A stretch of 64,000 bases of DNA, taken from the NCBI GenBank assembly GCA_037176725.1, contig JAZBRS010000026.1, forward strand, positions 63,032,501 to 63,096,500. Direction: 5' to 3'. Shown here piece after piece: positions 47,025 through 58,600 of this stretch. Origin of the DNA: Posidonia oceanica (Eukaryota > Streptophyta > Magnoliopsida > Alismatales > Posidoniaceae). Each line of letters begins with the position of its first letter. Position 1 is the stretch's first letter. Below the pieces are notes generated by a model. That model did not search any database and was not told the DNA's origin. It was given only the letters and a program-made list of their open reading frames with translations. A program made the translations under genes and the position numbers.

Positions 47025-48183
47025 AGTGGAAGGACCGGCCTCGTCCCTCCTCGTCTCGGCCTCCTCGTCAGAAGCCCTGAAATGGTGTCACAAGTAGAGC
47101 ATAGTCACTTAAAGCCATTAATAATTCCCTTAAGTGTTTCCCTAAATGTTAAGTAATCCACATAACCAACAAAAGGCATCACTTTAACTAACCAACTTAA
47201 AACTAAGATTCAATCCTTAAAGATAATCCCTTTAACTTGGCCTTTTTAGAAACCATCTTTAAAAATTGGTCTTTTTAAAAACCCATCTTTAAAAATTGGT
47301 CTTGTTAAAAAACCATCTTTAAAAATTGGTCTTTTTAAAATCCATCTTTAAAAATTGGTCTTTTTAAAATCCATCTTTAAAAATTGGTCTTTTTAAAAAC
47401 CATCTTTAAAAATTGTTCTTTTTAAAATCCATCTTTAAAAATTGGTCTTTTTAAAATCCATCTTTAAAAATTGGTCTTTTCAAAATCCATCCTTAAAAAT
47501 TGGTCTTTTTAAAAATCCATCTTTTAAATCTTTCTTTTAAATCTTTCTTTTAATCTTTCTCTTTTAAATCCATCTTTTTAATCCATGTTTCTTTTTAACC
47601 CATCTTTTTAAAAACCCATCTTGCTCTTTTAAATCCATCTTTTTTAATCCATCTTTCTTTTTAATCCATCTTTTTAAAAACCCATCTTTCTCTTTTAAAT
47701 CCATTTTTTTAATCCATTTTTTTTAATTCATCTCTTTTTAATCCATCTCTTTTAAATCCATCTTCTTCTTTTTTTTAAATCCATCTTTTAAAATCAATCT
47801 TTGGAAGTCCATCTTTTAAATCCATCCTTAAAATCCATTCTTTAAAATCTACCTTTAGAAGTTCATCCTTTTAAGGTTCTAAAAAAAAAAAAAAAAGATC
47901 ATCTTCTAAACCCGAACTTTAACCCTAAAATTCAAAACCAAAAATTAATCTAAATTCCATAAAGTCTCCACATTTAAATTCCAAAAATTAATAAAATCTC
48001 TTAAACTTCTGGGAAAAATTCGCCATAACCTCCCTTATAATTTCAACTAAATTTTTTTTATTTTCCTGCAAATTGGCAACATACATACACATTTCCACAA
48101 AAAAGACTGAATAAACATTCAAATTTCCATAAAAATGGATTTCCAACTCGCATACACATTTACATCAGAAATTTAAAACATAA
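47025..48183. other. Spacer between B PMD-b and PMD-a
   Basis: Contains the 28-bp array at 47241-47520, then a looser CCATCTTTTTAAT-rich stretch to about 47880 and AT-rich DNA. No stem-loop module is obvious upstream of PMD-b here, unlike the other antisense genes. Confidence 0.6.
47241..47520 (+). repeat. 28-bp tandem array, about ten copies
   Basis: Unit like CCATCTTTAAAAATTGGTC plus TTTTTAAAA, nearly exact. It sits upstream of PMD-b on the minus strand. No counterpart is visible in element A. Confidence 0.85.
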
Positions 48184-49544
48184 TCAGCCATGCATTGCCA
48201 TGCTCAAGCGGTTGAGCCCAAGCATCTTCAGGAATTCCCGCCTGTCATCAACATACTTCTGAGGAGTGGGGCATCACCGTGCATACCACTTCACATACTT
48301 CGCCTCCTGGGACTCCCGAGCAATTGCAAAAAGCCGAGGCGTACTTAGAGACACTCACCTGCCGATATAAATCCAACGTGCTATGTACTCCAGGACCATC
48401 CGTTCATCCCGGTCACCGTCTTCCTTGCGGACACAGATCGGAGGGGTCACAACTGCATCAGCCTGGACAACTAGCTCCTGATTCAGCAGACGTGGATAAC
48501 GATGGATGGGATATAGCACTAACAATGTGGCACCCACCAAGACGAGCTCAAGGTCACTATGAACTGTGCCCATCACCCGTGCCTTATGAGTTCCAGGCAG
48601 CTTCGGAATGAAGTCAAAATCCTATAGTGACAAGCATCCAAGGCGGAGAACGCAGTCATGGAAGCTCAGGCTTGCAAAATTTGTATCACAACAGCAATGA
48701 GACATGAACCACTTGTGCAGCACCAGTGGAGAACTAAAGAATTTCCCTGAACGAGAGGCACTGGTGAGTCCCTCCATGGTGTAAGCCAACACAGCAGGAG
48801 CCAAGCACAAGTCTGGTCGAATAGCGACCAACATTAGGAGATCCACATGGTGAAGATCCATTGTGAAATTTGCATCTGCAAACAAGGCAAGGCCGCCGAC
48901 TGCTACAAACAAGCACTTCTTCAGCTCTACTTTAGCAAGTTGCTTGTTGCTAAGAACCTCCCATAGGCCTCGAAGAAAGAGTCTCCCCGAGTGCATCAAA
49001 GCCTTGCTAGCCTCCTGATCCATTGCTAAATACCCGCTTATCTTCCTGGAACCCACTGTCTCAACGGAAATGGCGAAGCGATCATCTGCTGCCTCAGTAG
49101 ATTCCGCCGCCAACCCAAGCAAAGAGGACACCTCCTCGCACGTGATCAACGTCTCCCCACAAGGAAGATTGAAGGTGTTGGAAGAACCATTCTAGAAAGC
49201 CATCAAGGCAAGCAACAATGGCCAAGGCACAGGCATGCGAATCAAATCAAGTAGCTTGTCGAAACCACTACACCCAAAGAGATGCCTGTTATTCTCTGCA
49301 CAATTGATCAAGCCAGCCACCCACGGTAGAGTATACCGAAAAGAATTGTGGAAGTCCGGGCATCCTGTGAGGTTCACTATGGCCTAAATAAACAACTTTT
49401 AAAGGCTAAACCACAAAGAAAGCATGCAAAAAAACCAAGAGGAGAACATACCTGGTCGTCCCGGATGGCTTTCATCAAATGGTTGGGGATATCAACCACC
49501 CTCTTCACTTGGAAGGTCGGAGAAGAGAAGGAAGGAAGCTTCAT
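48184..49544 (-). pseudogene. Element B antisense gene PMD-a
   Basis: Start ATG at 49544; exon 1 (MKLPSFSSPTFQVKRVVDIP...) ends at 49452 with CAG|GTATG. A 68-bp intron to TTTAG at 49384 follows, phase 0, at the same place as in element A PMD-a. Exon 2 has PWVAGLINCAENN, a TAG near 49193, then NTFNLPCGETLITCEEVSSLLGL (PMD core), VGGLALFADANFTMD and SSPLVLHKWFMSH. A further donor CAG|GTGAGT near 48358 and a last exon ending at 48184 complete it. Clearly homologous to element A PMD-a, but here it is on the LTR side of PMD-b. Confidence 0.75.
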
Positions 49545-50556
49545 GGTCAAGATAAGGGGTTTACTTGTGCAGAATGCCTCCTGAAAACCAAGGATGACCG
49601 TCTTTTATCTCCCCTTATCGAAAAAATCAGGGTTTAAAACGGTTTCTGAATTAAATAAACCAGGAGATCGCGCGTCGCCGCACGAACCAGCGACTAGCAT
49701 AGCTGCCCAGTTAAGCAGCGACCAACCCATCAGAACGGATTACTGTGAAGCCAAAGAGTGAACTCTAGACTTGAGTTCACGCACCATTTGCCGCAACTAC
49801 TGCGAGCACCAGATGACACATCGGATTGGCAAATAAAGGATTCACTCCCTCACCCAGTTCTCTTTGCACAGAACCCCTTTACTTGCCAAATCGAGCTGTG
49901 GGATGAAGGTCCTTTCCAGAGAGTACTGGTCACACTCCAGGACGGAAAACACTTGACCATAGCAAATTGCATTCATTCATTTTGCATATGTCCATTTGGT
50001 CTGGGATCAACCGTACCCCGCCGGCCTAACCTAGCATATGGACCATTCATTGCATCGCGTGTTGACCTTGCATTATCATCGTATGTTTGAATCATGCATC
50101 CATGCATTTTCTCATATCATTGGGAGTGAAGCACGAACGGAGCATTATTCTTCAAGAGTGTTAGAAACCCTTTAGGCATATGATTCTCCTAGAGCCAGCC
50201 CAGTTCATACCTATCCCCTTATCAATTCCAATCTGAGTAAAGTCTCAAACAAGATGTCACACTCTCCTTTCGATCGTGCCGGAATAACATCCCGTGATTT
50301 CCTCCTTAGTGCTTGCCTGTTGGAACACCTCTACATGGTTGACATGGTCTTGACTTTGGCTGCGACACAAGATCCGAAACCGACTTGACCCCTCCATGCC
50401 TGAGTCTCCAATTTGACGGCAATTTAAACTCTCTTTTTTATCTTTCCTTTGGCTACTACAATGGCAAATTGTTTGAGATGGAGCTCCCCTTTTCAGGAAA
50501 TGCTCAATAGGACATCGTTCTTGCCCTGGACCCAATCTTGTTCCAAGATCAACTCC
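49545..50556. other. Element B region between PMD-a and the polypurine tract
   Basis: Upstream region of PMD-a. Two phased stem-loop units lie at 49671-49725, about 130-180 bp before the ATG. A weak TATA-like word (GATAAAAGA) is at about 49601-49609 on the minus strand. No gene in the remainder. Confidence 0.5.
49671..49725. repeat. Two phased stem-loop units upstream of B PMD-a
   Basis: CGCGTCGC-N11-GCGACTAG, one base, then ATAGCTGC-N11-GCGACCAA. The period is 28 bp. Confidence 0.8.
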
Positions 50557-50569
50557 AAGGAGGGGCATC
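50557..50569 (+). other. Polypurine tract of element B
   Basis: AAGGAGGGGCATC directly before the 3' LTR. Confidence 0.85.
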
Positions 50570-52124
50570 TGTAGATATCCTATTTTCGCATTTCTGAGAG
50601 TTCTTTTGAGGGTAGAAACCTTGAGGTGCCCCAAAGCTCATGCCTAAGTTTTGATACCACATTTTCCAAATACTCATGGACTTCTTTAAAGCATCACTTG
50701 ATTCTACTTAGACTCAGGTTGTTGGCTGTGGCAGAGCTAACTCACTCGGGCTCATAACTAGTTTGAGTACCCTAGGTATCCTTCACTTTTACTCAGATTT
50801 GAAGTTAGATTTGAGTTAACAGAGATCCTTCCTTGATTTCATAGACTATCTGTAGTTTCCCAGCCTTCTATCATGTTTCCTCTGGCAAAAACCCAGGAAA
50901 AGGGCTAGAAATAACCTAGGCTTGTTAGTAGCCGGTTAGGGAGGTGCCTCAGCTAGTTGCCGCATCAAGGCGCGACTAGGCTCGTCGCCCGATGCCCTGC
51001 CGACTGATCCAGAAACCATCTGAGGAAGCGGCTCAGTCAAAAGCCATCTAAGGAGGTGACCCACCTAGACGCCACCCGGAAAGGCGACTGGACGATCGTG
51101 GGCAGCGGTTGCTCCCCACTATCCCCTCAACCCTCAGGCACCACCTCATCAGGCGGCTGAGCGGTTGTGGAACCGCCTTGGTCTTCTCCACGATCCTTGA
51201 CCATCAGGTGTCATTCTATGCGACGACTAACCATCGTGGCTCCTTTTGAACCACTTTTCCACAGTTATTTTCCACTCCCCCCTCGACCATTAGGCGCCAC
51301 CTGAGCCGGTGACCAACAATCGTGGCCTTGTTCCCGGGTCCTCCCACACTTTGACTGAGCGGTTGCTAGCCTTAGGCGCTACTTGAACCGGCGACTAACC
51401 CTAACTACCATTTTTTTTTAGAATTTTCTGAACTCCAACCATCCTCACACCCCTAGAGTCTATAAATAGACCCCCTAGATCAGTGGTTTGAGGGTCAGAA
51501 TTTTAGAGAGAGAAATCCCCCCCAGAGAGGAATTTCCAAAAGAGACAAAGTTCTGTTAGTTGTGAGCCACCTTCAGAGAGCTAGACTTCCAACCCAGAAA
51601 CTCTATCTCCTCTCCCAAATAGGCTACCAACCTGAGCTTCTACCTCCGATACCGGTAATCCTCTGCTACGCTGGAGCTCCGACCGTGCTTCCTTCCAACC
51701 TCATTGCATACAGCATAAGGGTGAAAGGGAGTATCTTCTTCCAATCTAATTTCTTATTGCATCTCTTTACATTCCTTAGCATAGGATCATAGCATATGCA
51801 TGCGAGGAACAACCCTCGATCAGTATTTGTTTCTTTCAGTCATGTCGTTTCATTTATTTCTGTCACTAACTACTACACTTAAACTCATTTAGATCTATGT
51901 TGTTTTGTTTTGAAGGAAAGGAAGGAACTCACGTAGCACGAGGAAGCCACTAGACGACATCCTGCCGTCGATCTAGTGGTCCGAGGACCCACATCATCAT
52001 AGTCTCCCCCCCAGGTGTCTTGTCTGCCCAAAGGTGAGTGGCGATCACAACAAAAGCTGTCGACGTCGTGGAAGCGCTGACATCTTCTCAAACACACACC
52101 CCCCAAAATTCCACACTACAGACA
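50570..52124 (+). repeat. Element B 3' LTR
   Basis: 1,555 bp and collinear with 32453-34006. The five-unit stem-loop run is at 50953-51091 and the TATA box at 51460-51469. Where the two LTRs differ within the run, this copy often keeps the better-paired arm (for example CTAGTTGC/GCGACTAG here, CTAGTTGT/GTGACTAG in the other). Confidence 0.95.
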
Positions 52125-52129
52125 GTCCC
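52125..52129. repeat. Target site duplication of element B, right
   Basis: GTCCC, identical to 32448-32452. Confidence 0.93.
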
Positions 52130-54993
52130 TAGCAGCAACAGTCCCCTCCAGCTCCTGCAACCTCCCAACAGAGCTAGCAGTAATGAAGTCACCAGCCTGC
52201 TCGTTCAACTCACTCTCCAGATAGGCAACCTACAAGCAGTAATGTCAGAACCAAGAAGGATTTAGCTAAAAGTAGAAAGGAAAAGTAATAAAGACATTTA
52301 TACCTTATCCTGGAGACGGGAGATCTCCTCTGAATGGTCCAAAGGAGGGGCAGTGCTAGTTGAGGGCTACAAAGAAAGGAGATATAGTCAGCTACAGTTC
52401 ATAATCAGACTACGACAGCTACAAGAAATATAAAGATACCTGAGAGGTGGAAGCACACAGGCGCTCGATCTCTCTGGATAGAGCGGAGAGCTATTGAGTC
52501 AGACTATGCTCCCACTGAGCCCGCTCATCTACCACTTTGAGCTACGAAGGAAGGAAAGCAAGTTAGCAAATTATCAAATGTGGATCAGCAATTTACAAAA
52601 TGAAAAGCTCACCACTATCTCCCACTGGGCTCGGTAACACTGAGCCTCCCCCAGTAGGGCCGCTCGAGACATCACGGCCTCCCCGAGATCTATGTCCCCT
52701 AAAGGAAGGTTCCCGCGCCCGAGGAAGTGGGACCGGTGGAAAATCATCAAAGAAGAGAACTCTGTATCCATCCACGTGGCCCATGCCACCTCATCCTCCT
52801 CTATCATGTCTGTCGGAGCAGGAGAACCACGGCGAGCCCAGTCCAGGAGCTACGGATCATAGACGTCCATCCAATGGCAAGCACGGCTCCCCCTGCCGCG
52901 TGTCTCTCGCCAAACCCTGTGAGGAGATGGTAAAGGCTGAATCTACCGGCGCCCCAACTGCCGTAGCGCCCTGCCTATCTGCTGAAAATGGCAGTGGTTA
53001 CAGCAATGGATCCACACCTCTTGGTCAAAAATTGCCTGGTCACGGGCAATCTCAGGAACGTCCGCATGCTCTCCCTCAGGATATGGATGCTAGATTACCT
53101 AAAGGGAGCAATACATGTCAGCAAATAGCATAAATAAATAAACAGAAGTTGAAAATTCGGAAGAGGGCAAATTACTTGAGCTGGAACCAGCAACTCGAAA
53201 AGAAGGCGACCAACATAGCGGTTGTCATCCGCAGGCTCGAGGTCTTGCTCAGCATCAACCCAGAATAATCCTCAGGGGAAAGGAACGCTGGCAGGAGGAA
53301 CTGGAGGAGGGGCAGGGTGCAAGAAAGCAAAGTGGTCCCATGCCCACATCTGCACAAAAAATGAGGAAGCTTTCAGTAACACATAATATTCAGCAATATT
53401 TCGGAAAGTTACAAATTTAAGCATGCATCTTACCTGAAGAAAAGGCAGATTCCCGCCTAACTGGCGAGAACTACCATCCGTAAAGCGAAAGAGTGTGGAG
53501 TACAAGTGTGCCAAGTTGGCCACACCCCAAGCATACTCCCCCACTCGACCCAAATCCGCCAGAAGAGGCAGGAAGACGACAGACATCTTGGAAGAAGCAT
53601 GGGAGAAGAGGACCTCCCCGAACAACACCAACAGGAAAGCCCTGAGCTGCTGGTCAACCTCTGCACTGGCCCAACCACCGTCGCTGTCAACTCCTCGACC
53701 CGGTGGATCACGGAAGAAATAAATACAAGCTAGTGCCCGTGCAGGGTCACTTGCCTGCCTATTAGCTCCCTCAGCATACCGGTGTAATCTGAGTAAACCC
53801 GTCCAGTCACCAGGCGGCCTGTCACCCGTAGGCCAGTCAGCCAGGCCATGTCCTCCAGTGAAAGGACGAACTCACCCACCCTCGTGACTATAGAGCTAGT
53901 ACGGAAGTTGTACCGCTCCGCCACTGCCTCTAGGAACATGGGACGAAGGGGAAAGTCGGGAATAGATAGGAAAGGTCCAAATCCCATCTCCCCTAGACGC
54001 TCCTACTGAAAGGGAGCCAGCATGTCGTAGGACCGGCGGACCCGCCCCTAGTAGCACCGAATCACCGCTGGGGCCCAACTCTGCAAAAGAAAAGAAAAGA
54101 ATTGTCAAGCGGGTAGATATAATCAAACTAAATGAGGAAAAGATTAAAAGGAAGGTTACCTGTCCTTTCAAGGCCAAAGTGGCAGTGGCATACTCCAATC
54201 GAGACGCGTCCCTATGCGGTCCCGATGCCTGAACCTCGTCACGGGGAATCTAGGCCCGCCAAAAGTCCGAGGGATCCATGGCACCACCCTCCTCTTGCTG
54301 GACAAAGTCTAGAATATTGCGGTACCACCCGTCATCCTCGCCAAACTGGGCAACTAAAGGATCGACAGGCGCCGCCTCGGGCACCTCCTCCTCAGAAACC
54401 GTCTCCTTCAAGTCTTACTCCTCAAAACTGGTGGGATCACCGGAATCCACACTCGAAACTGCCCCGATCTCGGCAGCACCATCGTCGGCAACCCTTGTCT
54501 CTGTTTCTGTAGCCACGGCGCCTACGACCGCCGCCTCGACCTCTGTGGCATCGTCACCCGCTACCCCGGTAGCCACCTCAGCCTCCGCGGCACCGCCACC
54601 GATCACCACCTCGGTCACCACAGCCATCACCTCCACAGCAACTAGGCCCACCTCCACAGCAACTAGGCCCACCTCCACGGCCTCCCCAAACGCTGTCCCA
54701 GCCACAGCCATTACCTCCACAGTAGTCGGGCCCACCTCCACGGCCTCCCCAGACACCATCCCAGCTTCCGTAGCCACGGCCACCACTTCCGCAGTCGGAG
54801 TGCCGGCCTCCACGATCGCAACTCCGCCTACCGTAGCCCCAACAGTAGCCTCTACAGCCATTGCCGTCGTCTCCTCTACAGTCGGGGTGGCTATCGGAGC
54901 CCCCGACACAGGCTCGCTGGAAGTCGAAGGCTTGGGTCCCGTCCGGGCACGTTTTGCCGTCCGAGCGTAGAAATGAGAAATTCGTTTCTCCAT
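52125..54993 (-). pseudogene. Element A antisense gene PMD-b, 5' part
   Basis: Start ATG at 54993 (MEKRISHFYARTAKRARTG, a basic N-terminus), then an Ala/Val/Thr-rich repetitive stretch to about 54415 and on to CAG|GTAACC at 54160. A 79-bp intron follows. Exon 2 (53434-54080) has the PMD core (MGFGPFLSIPDFPL, ERYNFRTSS, GEFVLSLEDMAWLTGLRVTG) and EYAWGVANLAHLYSTL in another frame after a frameshift. An 84-bp intron follows, then MWAWDHFAFLHPAPPP. Later exons include TWMDTEFSSLMIFHRSHFLG and coiled-coil segments up to the element B insertion at 52125. A TATA-like TATAAAA (minus strand) lies at 55101-55107, 108 bp upstream of the ATG. Confidence 0.75.
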
Positions 54994-55116
54994 TTGGAAT
55001 GACTTCGTCGGAATCAGAAAAATGTCGATGAAGGAGGTTGCTGTCGCTGGAGAAGATGAGAAGAGAAGGAAAGATGCCCACCCGCTATGTAAGACAGAGG
55101 TTTTATACTAATCAAC

Positions 55117-55266
55117 ATTATATGCGTGTACTGGGACGTCCAACGCATCGGAGGCATTGAAACGTTGTCTGCATAAACTGACGCGGCTAACGCTCCAAAG
55201 AAGGGAGATCGTTATACGCAGGAACGCTTACGGATAACATTGGGCATAGCAGTTCACACATCCAAC
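55117..55266. repeat. Stem-loop units upstream of A PMD-b
   Basis: A complete module lies at 55211-55266: arms start at 55211 (GTTATACGC), 55230 (ACGGATAAC), 55239 (ATTGGGCAT) and 55258 (ACATCCAAC) with 10-nt loops. A partial unit is at 55117-55144 (ATTATATGC...ACGTCCAAC), and GTTGTCTGC...GCGGCTAAC is at 55164-55191. They begin about 10 bp beyond the TATA-like box. Confidence 0.75.
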
Positions 55267-55364
55267 ACCTCTATTACAGGGAGTTTTCTGAGTTCTCTTT
55301 GATAAAAAACCATGAAAATATGCCAGAAGGAAGGGGAAGTAGACAAAGGAAAATAAAAAATGAC

Positions 55365-55370
55365 TTTATT
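55365..55370 (-). terminator. Candidate polyadenylation signal of the third antisense fragment
   Basis: AATAAA on the minus strand, 24 bp beyond the stop at 55394. Confidence 0.45.
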
Positions 55371-55393
55371 AATAATTAAAAATAAAATACTGA

Positions 55394-55647
55394 TTACAAC
55401 TTTCGCTTCTTCGTAGGAAACTCAATAAATAATTTGGGCCTCACGCCCTCATACCAAGCGTCATGAGTGGCAAGGGAAATGGCTTCGCGGTCCGCATTTG
55501 CATTTTCCCACAAAGAGAGGACTCGGTTTCGCCCCTTCACGTCCCAAGTGCCAGCCTGATAGAAAACCTAAATGATGTCCCCAGGGGTGTCTCTCAAGCA
55601 CGGGAGAATCATGTCAGAGAAACAAGGCAAGGGAGGTATGGCCCGGG
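55394..55647 (-). pseudogene. Third antisense fragment of element A, C-terminus only
   Basis: A minus-strand frame with one internal TAG (near 55572) runs from the N2 insertion point to a stop at 55394-55396. The visible part includes LSLWENANADREA and WYEGVRPKLFIEF and ends in the basic motif PTKKRKL, which resembles a nuclear localisation signal. The rest lies beyond N2, outside the window. Its place, between PMD-b and the 3' end of the element, is where element B has PMD-a, so it may be a second PMD-a-like gene. No family is assigned from this piece alone. Confidence 0.5.
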
Positions 55648-58600
55648 TGTAGTAATCCCGGTGTTCGAATCGTCCATGCACGCCGCCAAAGCTCGCGTGC
55701 ACCGATCGGAATCAGGTTCACTATTAGCGGGTGTATCCAAGGAGGAAGGCTTGACTCGAAAACACTTAAAAAAGGGAAAAAATGAAAGAAAAGGAGAAGA
55801 TAAGATAAATCAGAGTCGCCATCGTGTCTATTAAGTCGGGAGACAACGAAAACTGGGGAAATGCATGAATAAACACGCAAAACCAAGCAAAAGATGCAAT
55901 GCGATGCAATGCAAATGAAATGAGATGCAATGATGTGACTCGTGCCTAGGATAAGGGCAATATAGTCATTATGGGACATGAGAAAGGGCAAGGACTCCTG
56001 TTACGTGCGGGAAAGGTGTTAGGCACCCCCGACACGCCCAAGAATCGGTCTTTCTAGGCTTACGCTTGCATACGCAGGGAAATGCATGCTTTGAATGCCT
56101 AAGTACCATGAATGCCTAATTGGATGCTCAAATGGGTGCTCTAAGTGATGAAATGCGTGCAAGGAATTAAACATGCAATCTAAGCGCTCAGCAACGCTGT
56201 CTGTGTTCCGAACCGGGCGTACCCTGGTTCGTGAGAACTCCAGATAGTAAGCATCACTGCCCTAAATGCAAATGCAGGCGACATGCAAAGGAAAACAAGA
56301 ACAAATATGCAAAATGGTGCGAGAAACGAAAACAGGCACGCAAAACAGTGTAAAGGCGAAGGAAAACAAGAGCGGGCATGCAAAACAATGCAAATGCAAG
56401 TAAAACAGGACGCAAGCATGTAAAACGATGCAAATGCAAGCAAAACAGGATGCAGGCACGTAAAACGATGCAAATGCAAGCAAACAGGATGCGGGCACCC
56501 AAAACAATGCAAATGCAAGCAAAACAGTGCAAATGCAAGCAAAACAGTGCAAATGTAAAGCTAATTAGGAGTTATGCATGCAAAAATGCAGGAAAAATGA
56601 GCTAAATGTAATTAGGAGAGACTGTAGGGGGCCAGATGCAATTAAATGCAAACCTAGGGCCTATATGCAATGAAAATGCAAAGTTAGGGACCTATATGCA
56701 ATGAAAATGCAAACCTAGGGACCTAAATGCAATGCAAATGCAAACCTAGGGACCTAGATGTAACTAAATGCAAATTTAGGAGCCTAGATGCAATGCAGAT
56801 GCAAACCTAGGGACCTGGATGCAAATAAATGCAAACCTAGGGGCCTATATGCAATGAAAATGCAAAGCTAGGGACCTGGATGCAAATAAAGTAAAATGCT
56901 GGTGCTTTATGCAATGCAATCAGGTAAAATGCAAATTAAATGATAAATCTAACAAGCAGAAGACTGGAAAGTAATAATAAAATAATACAAGATAAAAAGT
57001 ACAATGTAATATGGTAAAGTATGAGATTAAATGATTTTTAACAACTGAAGGAGTAATGTAATAAGATAAAAACATGCATTTAAATGATATTAATCAATTG
57101 CAGGACTTGAAAGCAAATAAAGTAAATTGCTGGACTAAAAACTAAGAGACATTAAAGTATTTTGAACTGTAGGAGGACTAAGATGCAATAAAAATAAATT
57201 ACTGGGCTAAAACTAAAAAAAGTTAAAATGCTTTGAACTATAGAGGGACTAAGATGTAATAAAAATAAATAACTGGACCGCAAGTAAATGATATCAAAAG
57301 ATTTTAAACTACAGCAGGACTGAAATGTAAATAAAGTAAATAACAGAAATTAAATGCAATGTAATAAAGTTAAAATCAGAAGTTAAATAAAACTTAAACT
57401 ACAGCAGGACCTAAAAGCAAATAAATAAAACTAAAGGAAACAAACGCAATGCAATGCAAAACTAACTAAGTTAAGGAAAAATAAAACCTAAAGCTAACTA
57501 ATGGGATTAAAATAAGGGATGAACAATGGCTGTGAGCTGCAACCCGCCTACACCGGAGAAGGAAGCTGGCTACGGCGGAGCGGAGGCGTCGGCGAGCTGC
57601 AGGGGACCTCCCCGGAGATCGCGGGAGGGTCGGTGGCGCATGACGGCGGTCAGAACGGGCTGGCGACGCCAACGGAGCTCTGCAAAGGGTGTTGAAGGTG
57701 GTCTGGTTGCTGGAGGCGACGACGGCGGAAGTGGAGAGCAGGGGGTGCTCCTGGGTGCTCGGCGGAGCTCGAAGTGCGGTCGAGAGGAGCTGTGGACGTT
57801 CGGAGCATGGTCGGCGCAGAAACGGCTCGCCGGAGAAGAAGACCCCACGGCGGCGACGACTCGGCGAACCAGGGACCCAATCCTAGATCTAAGGGGTTGG
57901 GAAGCAAGAGAAGGCTAAAATTAAACTATTGGTAAGGTTATTTACCTGTTTGCGCGGTTGAGATGCTCCCCCCGACCTCAGTGGGTTGAGCAGTAGCCGG
58001 CGGAGGTCACGGCGGCACTGTGGGCGTCCTCGGCAGCAGGTGGTGGCAGGGATGAGTTGCTGGTGCTGCTCCGAAGCTCAGGGGCTGAACAGGAGCAAGT
58101 TTGGGTGCTTCGAAGAGGGAGACAGATTTCTGGATGCCAGCAGTGGAGTTGCAGGTGGGGGTGGTGCTCTGTAGCTCTCTGGGCCGAGTGGATCCCTCCG
58201 GTGGGTTGCTGGTGGCTCAGTGAAGGTGGAGGAGGGGTTGAATTGGGTTGGAAGCCATTCTGGTGTGAGGTGGAGAAGTTGGAAGTTTTCAGGCAGATGT
58301 TGGGCGTAGGTGTTTGCTGTGGTGTGTGGGAGATACTGGGGGTTTCAGGCTGAGGTCTGGGGTGGTCTGAGATGGTGGAGGTTCAGGGAGTAGGATGGAG
58401 GAGCTAGAGGAGATGGTGCGGGCTGTGGAGTTGGGAATTCTGAGGAGAAGGGAGGTCTGGGTGGGAATGAAGGCTGCGGGTGTTTGGATGGTTTCTGGGT
58501 TGTGTTCCGGGCTCTGAAGTGTGGGAGAGGAAGTTGGGTCGGTAGGTGGGGATTTGAGGAGTGGATTGCAAGAGATTGGAAGCCGGAAGGGGGCTGGTTC

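Larger units (their letters stand above)
32453..52124 (+). mobile_element. Element B: complete Tat-lineage Ty3/gypsy element
   Basis: A full insertion of 19.7 kb with LTRs at 32453-34006 and 50570-52124, PBS, polypurine tract and an exact 5-bp duplication GTCCC. Order: gag, protease 1, protease 2, G-patch, RT, RNase H, second RNase H, truncated integrase, then antisense PMD-b and PMD-a. It has the same plan as element A, into which it inserted, but differs throughout. Gag-pol has several stops, two or three frameshifts and an integrase truncation, so it was probably mobilised by a relative or decayed after insertion. Confidence 0.95.
54994..55393. other. Upstream region of A PMD-b
   Basis: TATA-like box at 55101-55107 (minus strand) and stem-loop units at 55117-55266; then a candidate AATAAA (minus strand, 55365-55370) belonging to the fragment that ends at 55394. 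Confidence 0.55.

Noticed and set aside
54278..54970. Long plus-strand Ser/Thr/Ala-rich ORF
   Set aside because: It is a shadow of the repetitive N-terminal exon of A PMD-b on the minus strand, which has splice sites and the PMD core.
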